DNA of 64,000 bases from an uncultured Verrucomicrobia subdivision 3 bacterium. GTDB lineage: Bacteria > Verrucomicrobiota > Verrucomicrobiia > Limisphaerales > UBA11358. Below, in pieces: positions 1 through 8,970 of this stretch. Below the pieces are notes generated by a model. The model did no database searches. It had not been told where the DNA came from and was given only the letters and a program-made list of their open reading frames with translations. Both the position numbers and the translations under genes were made by a program. The DNA is taken from the NCBI GenBank assembly GCA_903922735.1, contig CAIXUZ010000032.1, positions 33,332-97,331 of the forward strand, read 5' to 3'. How positions within the stretch are numbered: position 1 is the stretch's first letter; the number at the start of each line of letters is the position of its first letter.

Positions 1-1956
1 AACGATAAGGTCATTCCGCTCGCTGAAATTGATCCGCTCACCTTTTTTGCCAGTTTCAACCGCACCAGCTCCGTGCCGGGGAGGCAGGCGATCCTGAAAC
101 GCATCCAGGAAGCGTGGAATCTTACCTCGCCCATTCCTGATGACTTCACCGGCATCCCGTTGGCCAACGCGCAAAACAGTTGGGCTTTTGCCTATGCCGC
201 TGACCGCGAACCTACCGATATTTCTATTCTCTGGCGGGTCGCCCGCGAGGCTGTGGACAAGAATTGGCGCACGTTTGACCAGAGCCTTTTCAACGAAGCG
301 CTCGGCATCAGCCAAATGGGGTTGGCCCGCATGAGCATGAGCTTGTTCTGGATGAAGCCACGCGCTTATCTGTCCCTCGACAAAAACACCCGCGCCTATT
401 TTGAAAAGCGAGGCATCATCTGCGACAGCAAGACGGCCGCAGGCTACGTTTCGTGGCTGGAAAAAGTCGTCGCCCAAGAAGGTGATGACTTCCCGCAGAT
501 TTCCCACGATGCCTACCTGGTTTGCAGTGGTGATGAATCTGGCGCGGCCAGCGCTGATGACAATGACCAGCCTCTGGTTTTGCAAGAAACGGCAACCCCA
601 AACTTAAATCGCCGTTATTGGACTTGGTCTGCCGGTGAGGGAGGCGAGATGTGGGAAGATTTCTATCAAAACGGAATCGCCGCCATCGGTTGGGATGAGT
701 TGGGTGACTTGACCACCTACAAGGACAAAGAGGCGCTGCGCGCGAAACTCAAGGAACTTTGGCCGGCTGACAGCGACAAGAAAAACGATACTCATGCTTG
801 TTGGCAGTTCGCACACGAAATCTCCGTTGGAGACGTTATTTTTGCCAAGCAAGGTCTTTCCAAGCTGCTTGGCTATGGCGTCGTGGAAGGGCCTTATGCT
901 TTTGACAATCAGCGCGCCAGCTATCGGCACGTCATTAAAGTAAAGTGGCTTTCCAAGGGGGAATGGATATTGCCTGACGATACGCGGGTGCACTTGAAGA
1001 CCCTGACCGACGTTACGCGATGGCCAGATTGGGTGGCGAAAATTGCCAAGCATGCCGGGTTGGACATAAACAATGGTAAAAATAAGTCTAGCCCGGCAGT
1101 GGTTGTGACCTTGAATCCGGAATATCCGCTCACCCAGGTTGCCGAGGAAACCGGCGTGGATATTAAGGTCTTACAGCGTTGGGTTGGTGCAGTGAATCGA
1201 AAGGGGCAGGCGATTTTTTATGGTCCTCCCGGCACTGGTAAAACATTTTTGGCGAGAAAACTGGCTCAACACTTGATCGCCGGTGGGAATGGAATCCATG
1301 AATTAGTCCAATTTCACCCAGCCTACGCCTACGAGGATTTTATGCAGGGATTACGGCCCCAGCGAGTGAATGGAGGATTAGATTATCCCCTTGTTCCAGG
1401 CCGATTCATGGACTTCTGTGAACGGGCGCGAAAACGTGATGGCCTTTGTGTCTTAATCATTGATGAAATCAACCGCGCCAATCTTGCACGTGTATTTGGT
1501 GAATTGATGTATTTATTGGAGTATCGGCAGAACAATACCGAAGGCATTCCATTGGCCAGTGGAGGCCGATTCCATATCCCGACCAACGTCCGATTGATTG
1601 GAACTATGAACACCGCCGACCGCTCTATCGCCTTGGTAGATCACGCGCTGCGTCGTCGGTTTGCCTTTCTAGGACTCGTTCCCGACTTCCAAGTGCTCCG
1701 GCGCTTTCATCAGCGTGAGAAAACTGGGTTCCCCGCAGATGACCTCATAAAACTGCTCGAACAGCTTAATGTGGCCATTAACGATCCGCACTATTCATTG
1801 GGCATCAGCTTTTTTATGCGCAAGGGTCTAGCCACGGAATTGCCGGACATTTGGGCCATGGAAGTGGAGCCGTTTTTGGAGGAACACTTCTTTGACCAGC
1901 GTGAAAAGTTTCTACAGTTCCGGTGGGAAAAGGTCTCAGCCCAGATTAACTTGTGA
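1..1956 (+). CDS. mcrB: McrB-like restriction GTPase with EVE-like domain, 5' end outside window
   Basis: This is the motor subunit of an McrBC-type modification-dependent restriction system; McrB binds modified DNA and uses GTP to drive the McrC nuclease. The frame is open from base 1, and the first in-window codons read DPLTFFASFNR, a motif typical of the N-terminal region of EVE-McrB proteins, so the gene starts upstream and the GTG at 73 is probably internal. Counting from that GTG, an EVE/PUA-like domain lies near residues 180-330 (RRYWTWSAGEGG onward). Walker A GPPGTGKT is at 384-391, Walker B IIDEINRAN near 462, and the McrB signature MNTADRS near 512. The stop overlaps mcrC. The substrate modification cannot be read from sequence. 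Confidence 0.9.
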   Translation, partial: NDKVIPLAEIDPLTFFASFNRTSSVPGRQAILKRIQEAWNLTSPIPDDFTGIPLANAQNSWAFAYAADREPTDISILWRVAREAVDKNWRTFDQSLFNEALGISQMGLARMSMSLFWMKPRAYLSLDKNTRAYFEKRGIICDSKTAAGYVSWLEKVVAQEGDDFPQISHDAYLVCSGDESGAASADDNDQPLVLQETATPNLNRRYWTWSAGEGGEMWEDFYQNGIAAIGWDELGDLTTYKDKEALRAKLKELWPADSDKKNDTHACWQFAHEISVGDVIFAKQGLSKLLGYGVVEGPYAFDNQRASYRHVIKVKWLSKGEWILPDDTRVHLKTLTDVTRWPDWVAKIAKHAGLDINNGKNKSSPAVVVTLNPEYPLTQVAEETGVDIKVLQRWVGAVNRKGQAIFYGPPGTGKTFLARKLAQHLIAGGNGIHELVQFHPAYAYEDFMQGLRPQRVNGGLDYPLVPGRFMDFCERARKRDGLCVLIIDEINRANLARVFGELMYLLEYRQNNTEGIPLASGGRFHIPTNVRLIGTMNTADRSIALVDHALRRRFAFLGLVPDFQVLRRFHQREKTGFPADDLIKLLEQLNVAINDPHYSLGISFFMRKGLATELPDIWAMEVEPFLEEHFFDQREKFLQFRWEKVSAQINL

Positions 1957-3155
1957 TCGCGAAACCAGTCACCATTGTCGAGTTGACGGAGTATAAGCCA
2001 ATGCCATTGGCGCAATCTGATCTACCAGAAATATTGGGGATAAAGTTATTTCAAGAACACCAGAAGCGCATTGAGGTTGAGTTTCCATCGCCAAAAACGG
2101 GCTTTCAGTGGCGTCTGACCTCATTAGGTTGGGTTGGTGCAATTCCATTATCTGCTGAATTGACGCTGATGCTTAAGCCGAAGGTTCCCCTCGGGAACTT
2201 GTTTCGGATGCTGGAATATGCCTACCGACTCGACTTCAAGTTACTTGATGGCTTGCTTCAATGTGAGAGCCTCACTGAATTCTACGAACGTCTTGCAAAT
2301 GTCCTGGCCAAACGGATTCTTGATCGGGAGCGGATGGGATTGCACCGGTCCTATGTCTCGCGTGAGGAATTGCTTCCCTGCATCCGGGGACGGTTAGATG
2401 TCGCCAGCAGCGTGCGAAATCCTTGGCGTGTTGAGTTGGACTGTAAATTTGAAGAACATACTGCCGACATCACCGACAACCAGATCCTATCTTGGACGTT
2501 GCGGATGATTCTTCAGAGCGGGCTATGCTCGGAACGTATTCGCCCCACAGTGCGACAGGCTTATCGCGGACTGCAAGGTGCGGCGATGCTTACGCCGTTC
2601 AGTTCATCATCCTGCATTAACCGTCTCTATCACCGACTCAACGCGGATTATGAACCGCTCCACGCTTTGTGCCGATTTTTTCTCGAACATAGCGGGCCAT
2701 CCCATCAGACCGGGAATCACGATATGCTGCCGTTCCTAGTGGATATGGCTCGCCTGTTCGAACTCTTTGTCGCGGAGTGGTTGAAACAGAACTTGCCGGA
2801 ACAGTTTGAATTGCTCGTGCAACACAATGTCTCTGTGGGCGAATCAGACCAACTAAACTACCAGATAGATTTAGTCTTACGGGATCGGGACACGGGAAAA
2901 GCTCTTTGCGTCCTGGATACCAAATACAAATCAACCGATACACCAGCGAACGATGATGTCAATCAGGTTGTGACCTATGCCGAGTTGCAGGGCTGTCACA
3001 AAGCCGTTTTGCTCTACCCGTCGCCTTTGGCAAAGGTTTCCACTCTAAAAGTCGGCCGTTTCAATGTGGGTTGTTTCGCCTTTAACCTGAATGGCGACCT
3101 TGAAGCTGCAGGTAAACTGTTGTTGAAACAGATTCTTGAGTTTAGCCACCCATGA
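1953..3155 (+). CDS. mcrC: McrC-type nuclease subunit
   Basis: McrC supplies the DNA-cutting subunit that assembles with McrB. The protein has 400 aa. Its N-terminal half (TSLGWVGAIPL, FRMLEYAY) matches the McrC adaptor region. The C-terminal PD-(D/E)XK core is visible near residues 303-330, with an Asp in YQIDLVLRD followed by VLDTKYK. The GTG start at 1953 overlaps the mcrB stop by 4 bases, indicating translational coupling. Its own TGA overlaps the ATG of the next gene, so McrB, McrC and the DUF2779 protein are probably one transcript. Confidence 0.9.
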   Translation: MIAKPVTIVELTEYKPMPLAQSDLPEILGIKLFQEHQKRIEVEFPSPKTGFQWRLTSLGWVGAIPLSAELTLMLKPKVPLGNLFRMLEYAYRLDFKLLDGLLQCESLTEFYERLANVLAKRILDRERMGLHRSYVSREELLPCIRGRLDVASSVRNPWRVELDCKFEEHTADITDNQILSWTLRMILQSGLCSERIRPTVRQAYRGLQGAAMLTPFSSSSCINRLYHRLNADYEPLHALCRFFLEHSGPSHQTGNHDMLPFLVDMARLFELFVAEWLKQNLPEQFELLVQHNVSVGESDQLNYQIDLVLRDRDTGKALCVLDTKYKSTDTPANDDVNQVVTYAELQGCHKAVLLYPSPLAKVSTLKVGRFNVGCFAFNLNGDLEAAGKLLLKQILEFSHP

Positions 3156-4651
3156 ACCGCGCACGCCACTCATCACTCTCCAAGTCCACTTTCCTAATGG
3201 GGCGGCAATGCTCGAAGCTCCTCTGGTTCCGCTACAACGCCAAAGACCAGATTCCCGCGCCCGATGAAGCCAAGCAGGCAGTTTTTGATCAGGGAACCGA
3301 AGTCGGCGAACTCGCGCAGCAGCTTTTCCCCGGCGGCATGGTGGTTGCACCCGGCATCATCAATCCGCAGGAAGTAATCGCCCAGACCCAAGCGGCCATT
3401 TCAAAACGAGTGCCGCTTTACGAAGCCGCATTTTCTTACAACGGCGGCTACGCCCGTGCTGACATCCTCGTGCCCGTCGCCGACGATGCGTGGGATCTGG
3501 TCGAAGTCAAATCCACCACCAGCCTCAAGGAAGATGTCCACCTGCCCGACATCGCCTTCCAGGCGTTCGTGCTCACCGGCGCGGGCATCAAGCTGCGCAA
3601 ATGTTTCCTCGCTCACATCAACAACGAATTCGTCCGGCATGGCCCCATCAAGCCGAATAAGTTTTTCACTCTCGCTGATGTCACTCAGTCCGTCTCCGCC
3701 ATGACCGGAGACATCGCGGATCAAATTGATGCCATGCAGCACGTCATCGGCGCTAAATCCCATCCCGATATTCAAATCGGCCCACATTGCGATAGCCCTT
3801 ACACCTGCGCCTTGCACGACCGCTGCTGGTCGTTCCTACCCGAGGCCAGCGTATTCACGCTCTACCGCGGCGGACAGAAAGGTTTCAACCTGCTCCAGCG
3901 CGGCATCCAGAAACTTGCCGACATCCCCGCCGATGAGCCGCTCACGGATATTCAAGCCATCCAGCGTTCAGTCTTGATCGCCGGCAAACCGCATATTGAC
4001 CGCCCCGCGCTCACGGCGTTTCTCAGCCAGCTCGAATATCCCGTCAGCTATCTGGATTTCGAAACCATCGGCACTGCCATTCCCTTGTTTGATAATAGTG
4101 GCCCGTATCGCCAGATACCCTTTCAATATTCCTTGCACATCGTCCGCCAGCCTGATGCCGCGCCTGAACATCACTCGTTTTTAGCCGTCGGCCCTGCTGA
4201 CCCACGCCCAGAATTCATGCGCCACCTCCGGGAAACATTGCCCTCCACGGGGTCCGTGGTCACCTACAACGCAAGCTTTGAAACCAGCCGGTTGGACGAA
4301 TGTTGCGAACTGTTGCCCGAATACCAACCTTGGCTGAAAAAATTAAAAACGCGCATCGTAGATTTGCTGTTACCGTTCCGTGGCTTCCGCTACTACCACC
4401 CGGACCAGCATGGCAGCGCCTCCATGAAAGCCGTGCTTCCGGCCCTCACCGGTGGTGGTTATGACAAACTGACGATTCAAGAAGGCGGCACCGCCAGCCG
4501 CGAATTCCTCCGCGTGACGTTTGGCGAGGTGCCCGAAGCTGAACGCCAGCAGGTCCGCCGCGACCTCGAAGCCTATTGCGCCCTCGACACCCTCGGCATG
4601 GTGCAAATTGTGGAAAGACTCAAAGAACTGACTGCTACACAACCGGCCTGA
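3152..4651 (+). CDS. DUF2779 protein: Cas4-like Fe-S nuclease fused to a DEDD exonuclease-like domain
   Basis: This is a 499-aa protein of the DUF2779 type. The N-terminal half resembles Cas4/AddB-like PD-(D/E)XK nucleases: RADILVP followed by LVEVKSTT (about residues 103-125), with four cysteines placed as in a [4Fe-4S] nuclease (C20, C213, C219, C225). The C-terminal half looks RNase H-like: YLDFETIG near 300 (ExoI), YNASFETSRL near 370 (ExoII) and YCALDTLGMV near 478 (ExoIII). Its ATG overlaps the mcrC stop, so it is coupled to McrBC. Family homology is recalled from motifs. A role in processing DNA cut by McrBC is inference. Confidence 0.75.
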   Translation: MNRARHSSLSKSTFLMGRQCSKLLWFRYNAKDQIPAPDEAKQAVFDQGTEVGELAQQLFPGGMVVAPGIINPQEVIAQTQAAISKRVPLYEAAFSYNGGYARADILVPVADDAWDLVEVKSTTSLKEDVHLPDIAFQAFVLTGAGIKLRKCFLAHINNEFVRHGPIKPNKFFTLADVTQSVSAMTGDIADQIDAMQHVIGAKSHPDIQIGPHCDSPYTCALHDRCWSFLPEASVFTLYRGGQKGFNLLQRGIQKLADIPADEPLTDIQAIQRSVLIAGKPHIDRPALTAFLSQLEYPVSYLDFETIGTAIPLFDNSGPYRQIPFQYSLHIVRQPDAAPEHHSFLAVGPADPRPEFMRHLRETLPSTGSVVTYNASFETSRLDECCELLPEYQPWLKKLKTRIVDLLLPFRGFRYYHPDQHGSASMKAVLPALTGGGYDKLTIQEGGTASREFLRVTFGEVPEAERQQVRRDLEAYCALDTLGMVQIVERLKELTATQPA

Positions 4652-4656
4652 AAATT

Positions 4657-5499
4657 ATGCCCCGCCAACGCGAATCCAACCTCGAACTGCTGCTAAAACT
4701 GCCGTGGTGGGTCAGCGCCGCGCTGGGATCGTTCATCTTCATCGCCATGGTGTGGATCATCCCCGCCCAGCTCGACCACAACCAAGCGCTGCACCCGTTC
4801 GCCGTCGCCCTCCCAAAACTGGCCTTCCTGCCGCTGGGATTTTTCGCCCTGCTCGCCATTGTCTCATTTCTGTTTGCCAAAAAACGCTGCCGCCTGGTGG
4901 ACCAGCAAACAAGTTTGGAAAAATTGCGGGAAACAGATTTCAAAGATTTTGAATATCTCGTCGCCGAGGTGTTCCGCCGCCAGGGCTACGATGTGGATTA
5001 CTCACTCGGCCGGGGTGCTGACGGCGGCGTGGACCTAAAGCTGCACCGCGCAGGCCAAACCTCGCTGGTGCAATGCAAGCAGTGGAAAATATTTTCCGTC
5101 GGCGCACCCGTCATCCGTGAAATGTTCGGTCTGATGACCGCCGAGCAGGCCGACGAAGCCATAATCGTCACCACCGGCAAATTCACCCGTGACGCCCAGG
5201 ACTTCGCCGCCGGCAAACCCATCCAATTGATCGACGGCCCGCAACTCCTCACCCTCGTCCAAACCGTCCAAACTAACAAGGGTGGCACTGGCGACCCGCC
5301 AAAAGATTTTTCTCCCTCTCCGCTCCGGGGAGATGGCCGGGGTGAGGAAACCCATTCAAACCCTCCCGACTGCCCGAGTTGCGGCCAACCCATGATTCTG
5401 CGCACGTCGAAGCGCGGGGCCAACGCCGGCAGGCAGTTTTGGGGCTGCTCCACCTATCCCGCCTGTAAAGGCACCAGAAGTGCGGCAATGAATAAATGA
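4657..5499 (+). CDS. Membrane-anchored Mrr-type restriction endonuclease with C-terminal zinc ribbon
   Basis: A 280-aa protein. The ATG at 4657, 5 bases after the previous stop, is preferred over an earlier in-frame GTG inside the DUF2779 gene. Two hydrophobic segments (about residues 16-38 and 47-73) predict an inner-membrane anchor. The Mrr_cat domain covers about 88-205, with E104, GGVD (D126) and QCK (139-141) as catalytic residues. A proline/glycine-rich linker (208-237) contains a repeat-derived peptide. A topoisomerase-type four-Cys zinc ribbon occupies 239-273. Such proteins cut modified or foreign DNA; the anchor places this one at the membrane. The zinc ribbon recurs almost unchanged in the gene at 10264. 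Confidence 0.8.
   Translation: MPRQRESNLELLLKLPWWVSAALGSFIFIAMVWIIPAQLDHNQALHPFAVALPKLAFLPLGFFALLAIVSFLFAKKRCRLVDQQTSLEKLRETDFKDFEYLVAEVFRRQGYDVDYSLGRGADGGVDLKLHRAGQTSLVQCKQWKIFSVGAPVIREMFGLMTAEQADEAIIVTTGKFTRDAQDFAAGKPIQLIDGPQLLTLVQTVQTNKGGTGDPPKDFSPSPLRGDGRGEETHSNPPDCPSCGQPMILRTSKRGANAGRQFWGCSTYPACKGTRSAAMNK
5308..5351 (+). repeat. Dispersed GC-rich repeat inserted in frame in the Mrr linker
   Basis: The stretch reads tccctctccgctccgggg followed by agatggccggggtgaggaaa. It encodes SPSPLRGDGRGEE in the linker between nuclease and zinc ribbon. This word resembles the 'LSPLRGEGRGE' dispersed repeat that I recall from many GC-rich bacterial genomes. Its in-frame position suggests a repeat that landed in, and was tolerated by, a flexible linker. 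Confidence 0.6.
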
Positions 5500-5502
5500 A
5501 TT

Positions 5503-6495
5503 ATGGCCAAATCCAAATCACAATCCTTCAGCCGCCCGCCGATGGAGCGCATGATGCGGTTCCACGACCTGCTTAAGGAGCAGGCCTATCCCAATTGCAA
5601 CCAGGTCGCCAAAGAGTTTGAAGTCTCGTGGCGCACCATCATGCGCGATGTGGATTTCATGAAGTGCCGGCTGAATCTGCCCATGGAATTCGATACCCGC
5701 CGCAACGGTTATTTTTACACCGAACCGGTGGATCAGTTTCCCCATTTGCCCCTCTCCGAATCGGAAATATTCGCTCTGCTGGTCGCCCACAAAGCCATTG
5801 CCCAGTATCGCGGCACCCCTTTTGAACAACCACTGGCATTGGCCTTCAAACGCCTGACCGGCCAGTTGGATTCGAACACCAAATATTCGCTCGGCAACCT
5901 CGACGAGGCGTTGTCGTTCCGCCCGTTCGCACCGGAGGATACCGATCTTGAATCCTTTGAAATTCTCACCCGCGCCTTGAAAGAGCGCCGGGTTATGAAA
6001 TTTCAATACCGCAACCTCGATGCCGACAAAGCCCAGGCCCGCGTCGTTCATCCCTATCATTTGGCCTGCGTGGACAACCACTGGTATTTATTCGCCTTCG
6101 ACGTGAAGCGTCAGGCCATGCGCACGTTTGCCCTGCCGCGCCTGAAATCACCGGAGATCACGACCGAACGCTTCACCATCCCCAAAAAATTCAACCTGGG
6201 CGAACACCTGAAAGGCAGCCTGACCGTCTTCAAGGGCGAGGATGACTACGAAGTGGTGGTAGATTTCGATTCCTGGGGTGCCGACTTAATCCGGGGCCGC
6301 AAATGGCACGCCAGCCAGGAGATCACCGAACTCCCGCGCCGCCAGCTTCGCCTGCGACTGCGACTGAACAGCATCGAGGAAGCCGAACGCTGGGTCCTGA
6401 GCTGGGGCGCCCACGCCACCGTCGTCCGCCCGCAGGCTCTTGCCAATCGCCTTCGCGCCACCGCCGCCACCCTCCAATCCCGCTACCAGCCCTGA
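5503..6495 (+). CDS. WYL-domain HTH transcriptional regulator
   Basis: A 330-aa regulator. A winged-helix domain lies near residues 12-62 (VAKEFEVSWRTIMRDVDFM). A WYL domain lies near 160-235, with VHPYHLACVDNHWYLFAFD carrying the HWYL signature, followed by a WCX-type C-terminal region. WYL proteins often control phage-defence operons by sensing a nucleic-acid ligand. Here it sits 3 bases after the Mrr gene and 5 bases before the HNH gene, so it probably autoregulates or controls this restriction cluster. The regulatory target is inferred from position only. Confidence 0.85.
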   Translation: MAKSKSQSFSRPPMERMMRFHDLLKEQAYPNCNQVAKEFEVSWRTIMRDVDFMKCRLNLPMEFDTRRNGYFYTEPVDQFPHLPLSESEIFALLVAHKAIAQYRGTPFEQPLALAFKRLTGQLDSNTKYSLGNLDEALSFRPFAPEDTDLESFEILTRALKERRVMKFQYRNLDADKAQARVVHPYHLACVDNHWYLFAFDVKRQAMRTFALPRLKSPEITTERFTIPKKFNLGEHLKGSLTVFKGEDDYEVVVDFDSWGADLIRGRKWHASQEITELPRRQLRLRLRLNSIEEAERWVLSWGAHATVVRPQALANRLRATAATLQSRYQP

Positions 6496-6500
6496 CACTT

Positions 6501-6974
6501 ATGAGCGAATCCATCCCATCCCTGTTCCAACGGCTCACCAGCGACGACGCCCGTAAAGCCTTCTACGCCGGACTCAAAGGGCCCGCGTGGTGGCTGGGGG
6601 GAAACAAGCGGGGACCAGAATTCGGGTGGGTGGAAGTCTTCGTTAAGAGCGATGGGAAATGCGTCTATTGTTCGCGTGACTTGGCGGCCAGCACCGACGC
6701 CCTGGCCGAATCCACTGAGGAACATCTCGTGCCGCGTTCGCTGCTGGAGGCAAGTGGTGTCAGGTTTGACAACGAGCACAATATGGCCGTTTGCTGCGCG
6801 GGCTGTAACGGATTGAAAAACGAAGCACTGCCCCCGGCCGGCCATCCCTGCTGGAAAAGCCGGAAAGCCTTCATCAAAGAATGCAGCCGCTTCGTTGCCG
6901 AATGTCGCCTTAAAAACTTCCAGAAATACAAAACCCACGTGGAGAACGTCCTGAAAAAACGCGCCGGGCAATAA
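6501..6974 (+). CDS. HNH endonuclease
   Basis: A 157-aa protein. The ATG at 6501 lies just after the WYL stop; an upstream in-frame extension would run inside the WYL gene and is rejected. The HNH/zinc core is clear: CVYC (C54, C57), EEHLVPRS with H75, then NMAVCCAGCNGLKN with C99, C102, N103 and K106. It is the last gene of the plus-strand restriction run. It may nick or cut DNA in concert with the upstream nucleases. The specific target is unknown. Confidence 0.8.
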   Translation: MSESIPSLFQRLTSDDARKAFYAGLKGPAWWLGGNKRGPEFGWVEVFVKSDGKCVYCSRDLAASTDALAESTEEHLVPRSLLEASGVRFDNEHNMAVCCAGCNGLKNEALPPAGHPCWKSRKAFIKECSRFVAECRLKNFQKYKTHVENVLKKRAGQ

Positions 6975-6998
6975 GCCGGAGGGCTAAACCACGCCGGC

Positions 6999-7457
6999 TC
7001 ATTCTCCATCCTCTGCCATCACCAAACCGGCTGTTTTCAAAGTTTCACGCGGTAACCGTCGAACGACCTTTCCGCTCAGTCCTCCATTTATGGCCTCGGC
7101 GGCTGGCTGGTCACAAATGATTGCGACCGCGATATATTCCCAAAGCGTCTTAATTTCGTCGTCGGTGAAGCACACGACACGAGAGTGAACCGCCTCATCA
7201 TAAACCCTCAACCATGATTGAAGGCTGAGTTCAAATTCAAATTTGTCATCATGGTCAAAATGAATGGTTTCCTGGATTCTTTGGTAATATTGATGTGCCA
7301 CTTGGCCCCAGTCTTCCGTTCTCCAACTTTCCCCCGCCGTCACCGTGTCAGGAGATAAGCACCCCCGCCAAATTTGGATGAGATGGTCGGGTGTGAGACC
7401 TGCTCGCCCATACTTTTCCTGCCGGATCCGTTCTTTGGATTTCAACAAGTTGAACAT
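6999..7457 (-). CDS. Hypothetical protein, partner of the ClpP-like gene
   Basis: Encodes 152 aa from the ATG at 7457, 14 bases after the stop of the upstream gene. A start at 7502 is possible but would overlap that gene. I recognise no family. The protein is soluble and rich in acidic, Trp and Gln residues (EDWGQVAHQYYQRIQETIHF), with no signal peptide or cysteine motif. It is read with the ClpP-like gene and converges on the HNH gene, so the two minus-strand genes form their own small unit. Confidence 0.6.
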   Translation of the reverse strand: MFNLLKSKERIRQEKYGRAGLTPDHLIQIWRGCLSPDTVTAGESWRTEDWGQVAHQYYQRIQETIHFDHDDKFEFELSLQSWLRVYDEAVHSRVVCFTDDEIKTLWEYIAVAIICDQPAAEAINGGLSGKVVRRLPRETLKTAGLVMAEDGE

Positions 7458-7471
7458 GCTCTGTTTTTGTC

Positions 7472-8074
7472 TCAGAAGAGCGCCATTTGCGTCGATTTGC
7501 AAGTGCTCTTCACCGGTCGCGACTTAACCGGCTTCTTGACCGCCGGTTTCTCCGGCTCCACCAGTTTACTCGCCGGCACCGGCGACTGGGTGATATTCCA
7601 TTCCTCCAGCTCGCTGCCCCAAACCCGCCGGTTCCATAGATTCACCGGCAGATGTTTTTTTACCAACCGCTCCACCGTCAGATAATTCTCTTGAAACGCC
7701 GTCTTGTTCAACTGCAAATCCCGCCGGTCCAACACATCTTGAAATCTCTCCACCTCCGACCGCTCCAGCCAATGACGCGGATATTCCCGGAAATGAACCC
7801 ACGCTTCGCCGCGCAAGGTTCGCGTGTCGCCAGCCAGCCAGATCAACACATCGCTACAAATCAAACAAACATGCGAGTGAATATGCACGCCGATGCCTTT
7901 GGGCCGCGACCGGACCACGTCATAAAACGCCAGCACCGCGTCCACCGTCACCATGCCGGTGTCATAAAGACACAATTTGAAATCATCGCCGGGTTTGGCG
8001 TCCTGAAACCGGTCGGCCAGTTCAAGAATCTTGGAATCAAATGCGCCGGTAATGGGAATTGGGATGGTGACCAT
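7472..8074 (-). CDS. ClpP/crotonase-fold-like protein
   Basis: A 200-aa protein. The first 120 residues have the layout of a ClpP-type serine-protease fold: a G-I-G-V-H-I-H strand, then HVCLICSDVLIWLAGDTRTL where ClpP carries its Ser-containing helix, then AWVHFREYPR where ClpP carries its catalytic His. The C-terminal 45 residues are a Lys/Pro-rich tail ending MALF. The usual Ser environment is altered (CS before DVLIW), so activity is uncertain. It is divergent from the gene at 8296, with a palindrome between them. The family call is weak and rests on fold-like motifs only. Confidence 0.45.
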   Translation of the reverse strand: MVTIPIPITGAFDSKILELADRFQDAKPGDDFKLCLYDTGMVTVDAVLAFYDVVRSRPKGIGVHIHSHVCLICSDVLIWLAGDTRTLRGEAWVHFREYPRHWLERSEVERFQDVLDRRDLQLNKTAFQENYLTVERLVKKHLPVNLWNRRVWGSELEEWNITQSPVPASKLVEPEKPAVKKPVKSRPVKSTCKSTQMALF

Positions 8075-8211
8075 GGTATTTGCGAAGGTTGAAAGGTTTA
8101 ATTTTCGGCGTTAAATGCTCATTTTGACCCCAGTCTAGCCAGCCAGGTATGCCATCCGTTGACACCCCCACCAATTGTGAACAACTTGATCCCGCCGGAC
8201 CCAAAAGACCC

Positions 8212-8232
8212 GTATGACCGTTTTTGTCATAC
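8212..8232. promoter_or_regulatory. Palindromic candidate operator between divergent genes
   Basis: A perfect 7-base inverted repeat, gtatgac and gtcatac, separated by 7 bases (cgttttt). It lies in the 221-base gap between the minus-strand ClpP-like gene (start 8074) and the plus-strand gene starting at 8296. Arm length and spacing suit a dimeric repressor. No bound regulator is known, and I see no convincing -35/-10 pair on either side. Confidence 0.4.
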
Positions 8233-8295
8233 CCGTTAAGCGATACTGTATTGAAGATGCACGCGAACATTTTCCACCATTACCCCTGACCATCG

Positions 8296-8871
8296 ATGAT
8301 TTGCAGCCCTTACGCCCAAAAAATCAACTGCTACCTTAAAGAAGTCTTCGATTTAATCGATACTAACCTCCAAAAGGGGCTTTCCAGCCCAAAGGTTTAT
8401 CCCAAGGAAAGCGATGATTTTTTGAAACATATTTCCGAAGTATTCTCCCGCCGGGAAGCCGAGCGGATGCTAAAAGCCCCATTGTTACATCAATGCTCGG
8501 TGATTTGGGATCATGCTGCTTTGCGCGATATACCAACCATCTGGTGCCTGCGCGTCAACTCAACTGTGGACGCCGTTTACGAACTGGTCTGCGCCAGCGC
8601 CAACGTGCCGTCGCACTGCATTTGCAACGCCTTTCTAAGTGAAATGGACCTGCCTCGGATCACCAATGTTTTGACCAAACTGGGGAAAACCCCGCTCTGG
8701 ATTTGCGCCAACCCGGATTCCGGACAATTTCTGGAGATCGTGGAATCTCTGGCCGATGAAAATTCTCCCTTTTTGGTTGTGTGTGACTGGCAACAGGATG
8801 ACGGCGAACAGACTGCCATGAACCGGCTGGCTCGGGAGAATTCAAACCTGACCTTCGTGTGCCTGCCGTAA
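8296..8871 (+). CDS. Hypothetical protein, 191 aa
   Basis: An intact frame beginning with ATG and coding for a soluble cysteine-rich protein. The C-terminal third (PLWICANPDSGQFLEIVESL, then SPFLVVCDW) faintly recalls the RecA-like core of DnaB helicases, but no Walker A motif is present. It may therefore be a degenerate or regulatory relative, or unrelated. It leads a plus-strand run of three unrecognised genes (8296-10142), 99 bases upstream of the next. Confidence 0.55.
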   Translation: MICSPYAQKINCYLKEVFDLIDTNLQKGLSSPKVYPKESDDFLKHISEVFSRREAERMLKAPLLHQCSVIWDHAALRDIPTIWCLRVNSTVDAVYELVCASANVPSHCICNAFLSEMDLPRITNVLTKLGKTPLWICANPDSGQFLEIVESLADENSPFLVVCDWQQDDGEQTAMNRLARENSNLTFVCLP

Positions 8872-8970
8872 TAACCCCACGGACTAGACCAAATCCACAA
8901 AACCGCGAAAACCCCCAATAAAATCCGCCAACACAATTTCGGTAAACTTTCCCAGCATAGGGTAGAGACT

